Part shown: in pieces, positions 16,383 through 25,244 of the stretch
Layout: each line of letters opens with the position of its first letter
Position numbering within the stretch: position 1 is the first letter of the stretch
DNA from: Planctomycetota bacterium
GTDB lineage: Bacteria > Planctomycetota > Planctomycetia > Pirellulales > Lacipirellulaceae
DNA length: 36,342 nucleotides
Direction: 5' to 3'
NCBI GenBank assembly: GCA_013152205.1
Contig: JAADGV010000092.1
Location: forward strand, 1-36,342
The notes under the pieces: model-generated
Told to the model about the DNA's origin: nothing
Database searches by the model: none
Seen by the model: the letters and a program-made list of their open reading frames with translations, nothing else
Made by a program: the position numbers and the translations under genes

Positions 16383-17873
16383 ATGCCCTCCCAACTCCCC
16401 AATATCGAACAACGCCGGCAGCAAGCCCTCGACTTCCTGCTCAATCGTATTAACTACGAGCGTACCATCGTCACCCCCTACGGCCATCGACAACTAAAAC
16501 TCGACCGCATGCGACAGTTGCTCACTCGCTTAGGAAATCCCGACGCCGGTTTGCCGATCGTTCATGTCGCTGGCACCAAAGGAAAAGGCTCAACTTCGAC
16601 AATGGTAGCCGCCATGCTCCATGCCGCCGGGTACGAAACCGGGCTGTTCAGCTCGCCACACCTCGAACAAATTGAAGAACGCTTCGCCATCAACGGCCAG
16701 CCCTGCCCTAGCGACGAACTCGTGGCACTGGTCGACCAACTGCGGCCAGTCGTTCAGGCCATGGACCAAGAATCGGCCAGGGCAGATTCTTCGATGAGCC
16801 CGACTTATTTCGAGCTTACCACCGCACTGGCACTGATGCACTTCGCACAACACAAGGTCGATATTGCCGTATTAGAAGTGGGCCTCGGGGGCCGCCTCGA
16901 TTCGACCAATGTTTGCCAACCGGCGGTGACCGTTATCACCAGCATTAGCCTCGACCACACCAAGCAGCTTGGCACCACACTGCCCGAGATCGCTGCCGAG
17001 AAAGCCGGAATTATCAAACCCGGCGTGCCGCTACTCTGCGGACACATCGACAAGGCACCGCAACGGGTAATCACAGAGATCGCCAAACAACATGGTTGCC
17101 GCATGTTGATCGCAGGGCACGACTTCCGACATCGCTACCACCCTCCCCGACTGCGCGGCGAACGGCAAGCGATTGGGCGACTCGATTTCGAGGGCGACTT
17201 TGCCGACGAGCATGTGCGCCTGGCCGACCTGCCGCTCAAGCTATTAGGCGAGCATCAAGCAGCCAATGCCGCGTTGGCCATCGCAACGGTGGCCGAGCTA
17301 CGTCAACAAGGTTGGTCGATTCCGCCCGAAGCCATTCGCCAAGCCACGGCTGAGGCGACTCTGCCGGGCCGGGTCGAGGTCATCGGCACTCGGCCAACCA
17401 TCGTACTGGATGTTGCCCACAATGTGGCCTCAGCCGAAGCCTTGGTCGAAGTGTTAGAAACAAGCTTTAGCAACCAGACGCGAGTGCTACTTCTGGCTGC
17501 CACACAAGAAAAAGATGTGGCAGGAGTGGTCCGCGTACTCCTGCCACATTTCGAAAAGGTGATTGTTACTCAGTATCAAGATAATCCTAGGGCAGTGCCA
17601 ACCGCCGAGCTAGAACACATCGTTGGCAAAGAACTGAATAGGCTTGGACGCGATTCTTGCGAAGATGCGATCTGTGTGCCAACCTCGCCTTACGAGGCCT
17701 GGCAAGTTGCTCAACAGCTGGTACGCGAAAATCAATTGGTCTGTATCACCGGCTCATTTTTTATTGTGGCAGAGTTGCGCGGCCAATTACTCGCCGATTC
17801 CGCAGCAACACGAGCCTCGCCGGTCGAACTTTCCGAGCCACAAAAACCGCGAGGCAACAACCAAGGTAAGTAA
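16383..17873 (+). CDS. folC: Folylpolyglutamate synthase / dihydrofolate synthase
   Basis: The product is 496 residues, longer than the usual 420-440. It adds glutamate to dihydropteroate or folates with ATP in the cytoplasm. The Mur-ligase-like P-loop GTKGKGSTST lies at 64-73, the family's SSPHLEQIEERFAING at about 95-110, the dihydrofolate-binding-like region DIAVLEVGLGGRLDSTN at about 160-176, ITSISLDHTKQLG at about 185-197, and the C-domain motif LDVAHN at about 342-347. The extra length is spread over the middle and a Pro/Ser-rich tail after residue 470. The ATG directly follows the dispersed repeat and a run of C, with no ribosome site. Confidence 0.94.
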   Translation: MPSQLPNIEQRRQQALDFLLNRINYERTIVTPYGHRQLKLDRMRQLLTRLGNPDAGLPIVHVAGTKGKGSTSTMVAAMLHAAGYETGLFSSPHLEQIEERFAINGQPCPSDELVALVDQLRPVVQAMDQESARADSSMSPTYFELTTALALMHFAQHKVDIAVLEVGLGGRLDSTNVCQPAVTVITSISLDHTKQLGTTLPEIAAEKAGIIKPGVPLLCGHIDKAPQRVITEIAKQHGCRMLIAGHDFRHRYHPPRLRGERQAIGRLDFEGDFADEHVRLADLPLKLLGEHQAANAALAIATVAELRQQGWSIPPEAIRQATAEATLPGRVEVIGTRPTIVLDVAHNVASAEALVEVLETSFSNQTRVLLLAATQEKDVAGVVRVLLPHFEKVIVTQYQDNPRAVPTAELEHIVGKELNRLGRDSCEDAICVPTSPYEAWQVAQQLVRENQLVCITGSFFIVAELRGQLLADSAATRASPVELSEPQKPRGNNQGK

Positions 17874-17949
17874 GCATGACGACTCCTTTCATGAAATTTA
17901 ACGCCAATGAGGACATTCGCCGTAATGACCTCACAAAATCTTGACCTCC

Positions 17950-18258
17950 TTATTCGCTAAAGTCAGGGGATACATCGTCATACAACGTCCAACGAGTCTC
18001 TTCCGGCCCATCCCAGTCGATATCGGTCGACGGGCTAGGGGGATCAAGTTCAGAAAATACAGCACTGGCAACTTGGCGTTCGCTACGAATTTCGTCTTGC
18101 AACCGATGAACCAGCCGAGCAATGTAGGGATCGGCCCACGGCAACAAATCGCTAGGCCGACTAGAAAACCGAGTCGAAGAACTCAACGCTCGGTCTTCAA
18201 CGGCAGGGATACGAACGACTGTACAGAAAACCTTTTTAGTCTTGCGTGATGCAACCAT
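17950..18258 (-). CDS. Small hypothetical protein, 102 residues
   Basis: The open frame is longer, but ATG 18258 is preceded by AAAGGA at proper spacing, and the upstream part looks unlike protein. The product begins MVASRKTKKVFCTVVRIPAV. It has a basic N-terminus, a middle rich in Ser and Arg, and an acidic C-terminus (DIDWDGPEETRWTLYDDVSP). There is no signal peptide, membrane helix or metal motif. The segment DLLPWADPYIARLVHRLQDE looks like a folded helix. The family is unknown to me. It is probably a real gene from the ribosome site, codon structure and charge pattern. It lies alone between folC (convergent) and the S41 protease gene. Confidence 0.6.
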   Translation of the reverse strand: MVASRKTKKVFCTVVRIPAVEDRALSSSTRFSSRPSDLLPWADPYIARLVHRLQDEIRSERQVASAVFSELDPPSPSTDIDWDGPEETRWTLYDDVSPDFSE

Positions 18259-18584
18259 GTCTCTGTTCCTTTGAGCATGTGGGCAGAACTGCCCATTTTC
18301 GATTATCAGAATAAGAAGCAGGAAAAGAGGCGTGTGTTGCCCAAGCCGTACATCCCTTGGCCTTGGAGCCGAACACTCTCGCCGTTCGGAAGAGTGATAA
18401 CGCACCTAGTGTGCCGAAAATGCGAGCCCATTCGACAGAAGACACAAACTCTCCCTAAGGTATTGCCACGAAATAACTTACAGCTAATACACAATGGCCG
18501 CCAGCAACGACCTGCTAGCGTAGAATTTTCAAAAGCTTTGCAATTGCCCGAAAGCTTTAACGATCAGGCAATTCACGCAACAGC

Positions 18585-18634
18585 CGTTAGCGATGGCGGC
18601 CACGACATCCTCCCGCAGAACACTCTTGCGAACA
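18585..18634. repeat. Direct repeat of about 50 bp, second copy
   Basis: Partner of 14250-14300 in the same orientation, 4.3 kb away. The core CACGACATCCTCCCGCAGAA and the following CACTCTTGCGAACAG are identical in both. On the minus strand an open frame runs on here for a further 18 codons past the repeat. Confidence 0.7.
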
Positions 18635-18677
18635 GGAAAAGGTAAACACACCAATGGTTCGTCTATCCTGAATAGAC

Positions 18678-18726
18678 GGGTGCCACTGTCTGGCTTGCCC
18701 AGCAGTGTGAAGCGGTTACCTGGATA
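18678..18726. repeat. GGGTGCCACTG...CCCAGCAGTG element, truncated copy
   Basis: The run GGGTGCCACTGTCTGGCT and the following GCCCAGCAGTGTGAAGC also occur at 36281-36316. Here the second half of the palindrome is missing and the sequence ends against the stop codon of the S41 protease gene. Confidence 0.65.
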
Positions 18727-20067
18727 CTAGTTAGCCAATTGCAACTGCAAATGACTAACCGCCCGCTGGAGCACACGATCGGTGAAGTCAGCCGACAGGA
18801 TGCCATCTTCCTTATCGATCTGTTTTGCCAGCGCACCATTCGTACTCATACCGAGCAAATCACGTCGTTGCCGATACTTTCGAAATTGCAGGTATTCATC
18901 GTCGTCAAGCACAATCTCAAAGCCTTTATTCGGCAAGACACCCCACTGGTCCGACTCGGTGTCGTCCTGCATGCGGTGAATGTTCTTTCCGCTAGGCCGC
19001 CAGTAAGTGGCTGACGTGAGCTTCAACAAGCTACGGCCCGACTCAACACGCATCAAACGCTGCACCGTACCTTTGCCGAACGAACGCTCTCCGATGACCG
19101 TTGCACGCCCATAGTCTTGCAAACAAGCTGCCAAAATCTCCGCTGCACTCGCACTGTCGTGATTGCTAAGCACGGCAAGTGGGATTTCGGTGTAAGTCCC
19201 ACTCCCGGTCGAGACAAAGCGATCTCGTTCGACTTGGTTGCGACCACGAGTCGTGACAATCGGCAAGCCGGCTCGTAAAAACAAGTCGCTAATACCAACG
19301 GCTGCGTCCAGGGCTCCCCCGTAATTGTTGCGTACATCTAAAATCAATGCCTCGACATCAGGCTGCCCTTCTTGCGAAGCCAGCGTCGTTAACGCGCGAA
19401 TCAACTCCGCCTCGGTCTTGTCACCAAAACTTGTGATTCGCAAGTAGCCAATATGCGGATCGGCTTTCAAACGAAAATCCCAGTTGCCTTCGCTATCACG
19501 CAAGTCGCCTCGGATCGATTCTTTCGTGATGATCGCACGCACTAGCGAGATATCTTGCGGCTCACTCTCGCCTTGATGGACGACCGATAGCAGCACGGGT
19601 TCGCCAGCGGGGCCGCGGATGAGTTGAAGGGCTTTTCCGATTTCCATTCCCAAAGTCGGCTGTTCGTTGATGGCAACAATATGATCGCCCGAACGGATAT
19701 CCGCGCTGAAAGCCGGGGTGCCAGGCTCAGGAGGGCCAATCACCGTCAGCATAGCCGGGGTGCCCAAAAATCGGATACGTATCCCCACGCCATAGAACTC
19801 TTGTGTTATTTCTTCACGAAAAATGTCTCGGCGTGTTTCATTGATAAATTGAGAATGCTTGTCCCCATGCTTGTGCAAAACATCAACCATCCCAAGCATA
19901 GCCCCTTCAAACAGCTCTTGATCGGGCACTTCCTCTAAGGCCCAGTGGTCGATGGCTGAATAGCTGGCGGCCACATAGCGAGCGTAGGGATTCTGCTCAG
20001 CACGCACATAGCAAGCGTAAGAGATCAGCGAGGTCGCCACCAGCAACAACATATTACGGCGCGACAT
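18727..20067 (-). CDS. S41 family carboxy-terminal processing protease with PDZ domain
   Basis: The product is 446 residues. Residues 1-23 are a signal peptide or membrane anchor (MLLLVATSLISYACYVRA). An N-terminal helical region follows, then a PDZ domain at about 90-175 (GVGIRI, SADIRSGDHIVAING-like). The tail-specific protease core lies at about 200-400. The catalytic pair fits S307 (in HDSASAAE) and K332 (in SFGKG), the 25-residue spacing of the CtpA family. It would cleave exported proteins near their C-termini in the periplasm. The start lies 33 bases after the RND exporter stop on the same strand, so the two form an operon. Confidence 0.93.
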   Translation of the reverse strand: MSRRNMLLLVATSLISYACYVRAEQNPYARYVAASYSAIDHWALEEVPDQELFEGAMLGMVDVLHKHGDKHSQFINETRRDIFREEITQEFYGVGIRIRFLGTPAMLTVIGPPEPGTPAFSADIRSGDHIVAINEQPTLGMEIGKALQLIRGPAGEPVLLSVVHQGESEPQDISLVRAIITKESIRGDLRDSEGNWDFRLKADPHIGYLRITSFGDKTEAELIRALTTLASQEGQPDVEALILDVRNNYGGALDAAVGISDLFLRAGLPIVTTRGRNQVERDRFVSTGSGTYTEIPLAVLSNHDSASAAEILAACLQDYGRATVIGERSFGKGTVQRLMRVESGRSLLKLTSATYWRPSGKNIHRMQDDTESDQWGVLPNKGFEIVLDDDEYLQFRKYRQRRDLLGMSTNGALAKQIDKEDGILSADFTDRVLQRAVSHLQLQLAN

Positions 20068-20100
20068 CGGATTGCTTTCTAGCAGGGCAGGGCGATCGAG

Positions 20101-23100
20101 TTACTTCGAGGCGATCGAATCTCTGGGGTTCTCGCGTCGTAAACTTCTGAGTTTAGCATGTAGGGCCGCATGGGGCCCTTCTTGCATCTCTTGCTGGAAG
20201 TCCTCAATCGAGTAAGACGGTTGCGACGGCGAAGGGTCGCTAATGGGTTGTTCGGGCAACACCGCAGATTCGATCGGCAAGATAGCTGGCTCGAGGGAGG
20301 GGGTCGAAGTATCGTCGGCTGAAATTGTTGGCGTGTCATCTTCGCTACTGGGCGCATGTCTGGCCGGGGCTTTGCCACCGAAGGGACGCCCCAGTGGGCT
20401 GACCAAAATAGCAGGTAGCAAGAGCAGATCGCCCACGAGTGCCGCGCCGAGCATCGAGATCATCAAGTAACCAAACTGCTGAGTCGGAGTAAAAGTGCTT
20501 GTCGCAAAGACAGACAGCCCCAAACCACCGATGATGGTTGTCTGCAGCATGGCGGTCGCACACCGATCGTAGGCCAGCATGACGGATTGCACACGGTCCA
20601 TTCCCTGCGCGATGCCACGGCGGAACCAAGTAAGGAAGTGAATTGTATCATCGACCGCCACGCCTAACGCGACACTGGCAGTCATCATAATACCGATATC
20701 CACTTTGATACCTAGCCAGCCAAGGCTACCGAAGATAATGACGATCGGAAACACGTTCGGAATCATCGAAATCAAACCGGCCAACGGGCTACGGAGGACA
20801 AACATCATCACAACCGAGATCAACACGGTCGCCCACATGATGCTATCAGTCAAACTGAAAAGCAACTGTCGTTGGGTTTTGAAGACCAGGGGAATCATCC
20901 CCGTGTAGACGGCACGAATGGGCCGCGAACGATCTCCCACAGCAAGCGGCATCGCTGCTGAAGTTTCGTAGACTGGTATCTGAGTCACGTCGATGATCGA
21001 CAATCCGCCCTCGACTAATTGCTTAGCCGTGGGGTCGCTGCTTGCCGAGGCCAGGATCAAAGCGTCCTGCTTGCCGAGCTTCTTGATAACAGCTTGAAAA
21101 TACTGCTCATAGTTGGGATCGCCTTTGCGAGAATCAAGATCAGCAAGGTCATAGACCTTAACACCTCGGATCGAGCTACCGCTTTGGGCTAGCAATTCTC
21201 GAAGGACAGCCTCTTGCGACTGCTCAGGAAACTTTCCGTCCGGAGAGCGATAGAGGACGCAAAGCTTGGCGCCATCTAATTTCTTGCCGTCCGCGTGCAA
21301 CTTGGCAACAATTTGGTCTCGCTGTTCGAAGGCGACAAGTATCGGTTCGACCGCATCCTTCAATTGCTGGACGAACTCCCCGTAGTCGATGCTCTCATCT
21401 TTGTCACCCAAGGCAGCCACCCGAGCACTCAACCGCAATAGCTCCCGGCTGTTCGGATTCGCGGTGCCTTCTGGGGCATGTTCTAGCCGTAGGTAGTCAC
21501 TCTCCAGAAGTTCTTGTCGTTTGTCTTCCAGACTCTTGTTCGTCGCGTAGTCGACACTGCGGTCAGCGCCTGTGAGACCTGAATTGGTGCTTTCAGGAGT
21601 GTAGGTAGCAACCGACATAACCCGACTGATCTCGGGCAGCTTTTCCATTCGATTCTTGATCATCCGCACCATATTTAGGCGTTCAAGCATCGTCAAACGA
21701 TATCGCTGGCCATCGGCTTCAGCATGTTCGTCGGGGGTTCGTCGGCGTTCGGGCGGAACGGTGAGTATCACTTCCATCGGCACAAGATTGCCCAGATTTT
21801 GTTCCAACCAAGCGTAGTCGTGGATCAGGTCGGTGTCCTCATCCAAAAGCTTCAGCAGGCTCACCGACGTTTCGATTCGGGTAAAGCCAATCGAGAGGGC
21901 ACCCATCACGACAAACCAGAAACAGCAGGTCAGTGCGTAACGTCCCACGACAAAGCCAAATAACCGTTTAGCCCAACCGGGCAAATGCCCATTACCGTGG
22001 CTCCCTGTTTGGCGTCTGATCTGGTCGTCGCTAACTGGAAATCGATGGAGAAAGACCGGCAAGACGGTGAAGAGCAAGCCGACGGTTCCCAGCACTGCTA
22101 TCGCAGTGAACATGCCGAATTTCTTGATCGGTAAAATGTCACTCGTGTAGAGCGACCCCAGGCCAACGGCAGTGGTAAACGCGGCCAAGGTACACGGTCC
22201 CCAACCCAGCCGGACGGCAGTCTCCGCTGCCCCAGCAATCCCGCTTTCGCGGCGGGCATCGCGGTAGTAATTCACCACATGGATGGCACCTGACAACCCC
22301 AGCACGTAAACCACGGCTGGCATCGACATCAAAATTGCATCAACGGTTCCTAGGCGAGGAGAAGTCAGCCCCAGGAACATCACTTCGAGAATGCCGAAGT
22401 AAAAGACGATGGCCAAACTCATGCCAGCGCTAAGCACTCCAACCGTAAAAACAACACTGGTGAGCTTTATACTACGGAAACACCAATAAGATAGCGCAAG
22501 ACCAACAATTCCTGAAAGCAAAGCCAAGCGTATCAATGTCCGCTCGCCCTCAACATCAATGGTGATGTTGTCAACGGGCGGGCCGCCCATGTGGATTGTT
22601 TCTTCGGCGATAGCGCATTCGGTCGAGGCGATTTCAGAAATTTTTTCGATCGCCTTACGCATCGTTCGATTGTCGCGAGTGGCTTCGCTGCTGAGAAAGA
22701 CGACTAAACAGGTAGTACGCGACTCGTGCCCCAACGATTTGCCATTCGCGTCGCGTTTTACTGGGCCGACCAATGCACCCTCGATACGCTTGATCGCCGC
22801 ACCATAGCTAAAGCTCATGGGGGGGCTGGTCAGTTGTTCAAGTACCCCGGGACCGGTGATGACTTTGCTATACCATTCAGCCCGTAGATGGATATCTGAG
22901 TCGGCATCGGCTTTGGCGAGTTCTTTCTCGCTGGGAATGAGCCGCTTCGAGAGCCGTCGCAACTTTTCGAGGTTGCCGAGCGTACAGCCATCCCAACTGA
23001 CCAACGCAAACTGTTCGCCGATAAAGTGGCTATGAAACCAGCGAAGGTCAACCGATTCTGGGTAATTTGGCGGAAGCCAATCGGCGGCGTTGTTGTTATT

Positions 23101-23223
23101 GCCTTCGATTGCTTTTCGCGCACCCCGAGGCATCAGCGCCACGAGAAAGACGACTGCCATCGCAATCAGAAAGTAGTTGGGCCACCCCAGTGTTTTCCGG
23201 GCCAGAAACGAAGGTTGCTTCAT
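20101..23223 (-). CDS. RND superfamily (MMPL-type) exporter
   Basis: The product is 1040 residues in two homologous halves. TM1 is at about 15-31. A large periplasmic loop follows (about 32-225), then a helix bundle at about 228-395, a second TM and loop (about 425-450, then to about 790), and a final bundle at about 800-945. The second bundle contains the family's charged motif GVAVDDTIHFLTWFRRG. MMPL/SSD-type relatives move lipids, hopanoids or other hydrophobic molecules using the proton gradient. A 90-residue cytoplasmic tail (951-1040), rich in Pro, Ser and acid then ending basic, is unusual. It is the first gene of an operon with the S41 protease. Confidence 0.92.
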   Translation of the reverse strand: MKQPSFLARKTLGWPNYFLIAMAVVFLVALMPRGARKAIEGNNNNAADWLPPNYPESVDLRWFHSHFIGEQFALVSWDGCTLGNLEKLRRLSKRLIPSEKELAKADADSDIHLRAEWYSKVITGPGVLEQLTSPPMSFSYGAAIKRIEGALVGPVKRDANGKSLGHESRTTCLVVFLSSEATRDNRTMRKAIEKISEIASTECAIAEETIHMGGPPVDNITIDVEGERTLIRLALLSGIVGLALSYWCFRSIKLTSVVFTVGVLSAGMSLAIVFYFGILEVMFLGLTSPRLGTVDAILMSMPAVVYVLGLSGAIHVVNYYRDARRESGIAGAAETAVRLGWGPCTLAAFTTAVGLGSLYTSDILPIKKFGMFTAIAVLGTVGLLFTVLPVFLHRFPVSDDQIRRQTGSHGNGHLPGWAKRLFGFVVGRYALTCCFWFVVMGALSIGFTRIETSVSLLKLLDEDTDLIHDYAWLEQNLGNLVPMEVILTVPPERRRTPDEHAEADGQRYRLTMLERLNMVRMIKNRMEKLPEISRVMSVATYTPESTNSGLTGADRSVDYATNKSLEDKRQELLESDYLRLEHAPEGTANPNSRELLRLSARVAALGDKDESIDYGEFVQQLKDAVEPILVAFEQRDQIVAKLHADGKKLDGAKLCVLYRSPDGKFPEQSQEAVLRELLAQSGSSIRGVKVYDLADLDSRKGDPNYEQYFQAVIKKLGKQDALILASASSDPTAKQLVEGGLSIIDVTQIPVYETSAAMPLAVGDRSRPIRAVYTGMIPLVFKTQRQLLFSLTDSIMWATVLISVVMMFVLRSPLAGLISMIPNVFPIVIIFGSLGWLGIKVDIGIMMTASVALGVAVDDTIHFLTWFRRGIAQGMDRVQSVMLAYDRCATAMLQTTIIGGLGLSVFATSTFTPTQQFGYLMISMLGAALVGDLLLLPAILVSPLGRPFGGKAPARHAPSSEDDTPTISADDTSTPSLEPAILPIESAVLPEQPISDPSPSQPSYSIEDFQQEMQEGPHAALHAKLRSLRRENPRDSIASK

Positions 23224-23611
23224 CGATATATCAGCATGTTAAAGGGCGAGAGCCCTAAGTCGGCTACGTGCATGGTAGAAGAAAAACGATGAGACTAGCG
23301 GCAGGGTTGCCATACGCGCCATACCGTTGGGGATGGCAACAACTGTGCTCACTCCGGCTGTCCTATTTCAGCCAATTCAGCTGGGGTGCCTCAGTGCCCC
23401 CAAATTATCGTGCTTTCCGAGAAAAGTCTATCCTGATCCGATGAAAACAGGGCCCCGATCGCACGTTTTGCCACCCGGATCCGTGGGGTTTGCGGCCTAC
23501 GTCAAGGCTAGGCGGTGTGAAAAGCCTGCCCAGCCAGAAGTAATGCTAGCAACAGGTTTTATCGCCGTATTCAGAAAAATAGCCGATACGGCTGAGCAAT
23601 CGGAATGATTG
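23224..23611. other. 388-bp spacer upstream of the exporter
   Basis: I see no gene. A 5-bp hairpin with a GAGA tetraloop (23243-23256) lies in the presumed 5' leader of the exporter. GTTGCCAT (23306-23313) and ATGGCAAC (23333-23340) form an 8-bp perfect inverted repeat that could be an operator. The BBP7 gene ends at the right side. Confidence 0.4.
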
Positions 23612-24928
23612 TTACCAATAGCCCTCAAAGCCGATTGATCCACCGAGGAAGGTTGCATTGCCGTTTGATATCAATTCTGCGGTCGAAGTCGGAGCAAAAT
23701 TTAGTTGGTTGGGAGCAAGTGCCAGCGAGGATAAGAACATACCTTCCAGCCCGGCTCGCAACGAAAAGTTTGGGCGTAAGTGCCACTTGGCGAATAAGGT
23801 TCCTTCCGTCAAGAACGACAAATTGGTGCTACTGATGTCACTGCCGCCTGAGGCACCATTCCCTCCCATGTCAAAAGCCGATGACACGGCAAAAGCCGAT
23901 CGAACGTCCGAACCGTTAAAAAAGATGCCGCCTTTAGTACGAACTCCCAAACTCCAACGAGCCCGGTCATGGCTCAAGGTGAAACCCAATTGAGTACCAA
24001 ACAGATCGTTGCCCGAACGGACACGATAGTTGCCCGTCTCCAAGTTGCCATCGTTGTTGGTGTCGGGAATTCCGAACGCGGACCAGTTGATGTCTTCGTC
24101 AATATTGATGTAACGAATACCTGCAATGAGCGATCGAGAGTTGGTTGGTTGTGCCCGACGAATCCAGTGGCCACTCGGCTCAAGTTCCATTCGGTCCCGC
24201 TTCATCCGCCTTTTCACATGATAATTCAGCTCAAAGCTGTTCATGCGACTATCGTACTGATATTGAGAACTAGTTGCCCCACTAAACGAGCCGTTTCCCC
24301 GATCAACACTAGGGTTAACCAACAGTGAGGTTGTACCCACGCTGTTATTTGGATTGGCATCAAGTCGACCGCTTTGCGACCACTGCCCTCCACCGTAGAC
24401 AATAAATTCAGCCGTATGGTCACGATTCTTCGCATCGCGGAACAGGAACCGACCCAACTTCATGCGAGGGACTGCTTCAGCACCAAATTGACCACCATCG
24501 ACCAAAAGGTCATTTGAGAGAGGAGTAGGGCGACCAAATTGATCGGTACCGGTACCAACACGCTGGCCCATTAATATGAGACCATCGCGTCGCCAGAGGC
24601 GATCAGAGACAACAACGTCGATCTCCGTATACCAAAAACCGCGACGTAACCACGTGCCGGTGCTTTCTAGCAAGGCGACGTCAGCGCCAAAAAGCTGGAA
24701 GGTTTCGTCGTCAGAGTACGCAGCACCAGCGTCCTGCAAATCGCCCGACTCGATCGGCTCTAAGGTTAGGCTTTCGGTGTCCGCGTAGTCGCCCTCCTCG
24801 AACTCCAGTTCCGGAGGGACCATGTCCATATCGGCTGGGTCAGGAGGAGTTAGCATCTCCTGAGCCTGCACTAGCTTGCCAGATAGTCCCAGCACTATTA
24901 CAACCAGGAGAAGGATAATCTTCTTCAC
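23612..24928 (-). CDS. BBP7-type outer-membrane beta-barrel protein
   Basis: The product is 438 residues from GTG 24928. That GTG is 8 bases after GGGAGG and gives a clean signal peptide (VKKIILLLVVIVLGLSGKLV, cut near QAQ). The long upstream frame has no ribosome site. After an acidic linker the body has the marks of the planctomycete barrel family BBP7: RRGFWYTEIDVVVSDRLWRRD, alternating strands with aromatic ends, LIAGIRYINIDE, and a C-terminal strand ending in Trp (GSIGFEGYW). It is probably an outer-membrane porin or surface protein; the cargo is unknown. It is not co-transcribed with the exporter in any obvious way, because 388 bases separate them. Confidence 0.85.
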   Translation of the reverse strand: MKKIILLLVVIVLGLSGKLVQAQEMLTPPDPADMDMVPPELEFEEGDYADTESLTLEPIESGDLQDAGAAYSDDETFQLFGADVALLESTGTWLRRGFWYTEIDVVVSDRLWRRDGLILMGQRVGTGTDQFGRPTPLSNDLLVDGGQFGAEAVPRMKLGRFLFRDAKNRDHTAEFIVYGGGQWSQSGRLDANPNNSVGTTSLLVNPSVDRGNGSFSGATSSQYQYDSRMNSFELNYHVKRRMKRDRMELEPSGHWIRRAQPTNSRSLIAGIRYINIDEDINWSAFGIPDTNNDGNLETGNYRVRSGNDLFGTQLGFTLSHDRARWSLGVRTKGGIFFNGSDVRSAFAVSSAFDMGGNGASGGSDISSTNLSFLTEGTLFAKWHLRPNFSLRAGLEGMFLSSLALAPNQLNFAPTSTAELISNGNATFLGGSIGFEGYW

Positions 24929-25244
24929 CACGATGGCCTCCCTACAAACAAATTCCTGAATAGGCACTGTCTGTGCCTACCTCTCGTACAATGGGTTCAT
25001 CGTCTGCTACGCTACCGGTGTGCAGGAATAACCGCTAAATTCAGAAAATTCGTCACAAGCGGTCTATCTGGCAGAGTTGCCAGTAACTACTTAAGTTACG
25101 CATACATCCTGGTTTCGCGATATTGAGCATTACGGCATGAGGAGCGAACGATATCCATAGTGCCAGCATTACAGTCTATTGATCTAATTGATTACGAGTT
25201 AAACAAACGCACCAGAACACTTTTTACGCAGAGAGACCAATATC
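24929..25244. other. 316-bp spacer between divergent genes
   Basis: I see no gene. GTAACT (25083-25088) and AGTTAC (25094-25099) are a perfect inverted repeat in the leader region of the transaldolase gene. Promoters for both divergent genes must lie here, but no clear -35/-10 pair stands out. Confidence 0.4.

Larger units (their letters stand above)
18259..18726. other. 468-bp spacer with two dispersed repeats
   Basis: I see no gene. It contains the second copy of the 50-bp direct repeat (18585-18634) and a GGGTGCCACTG element (18678 onward) that abuts the S41 protease stop codon. The promoter of the small gene at 17950-18258 should also be in its left part. Confidence 0.5.

Noticed and set aside
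24929..24967. ATG start of the BBP7 protein 13 codons upstream
   Set aside because: It would place charged residues before the signal peptide, and the GGGAGG site fits GTG 24928.
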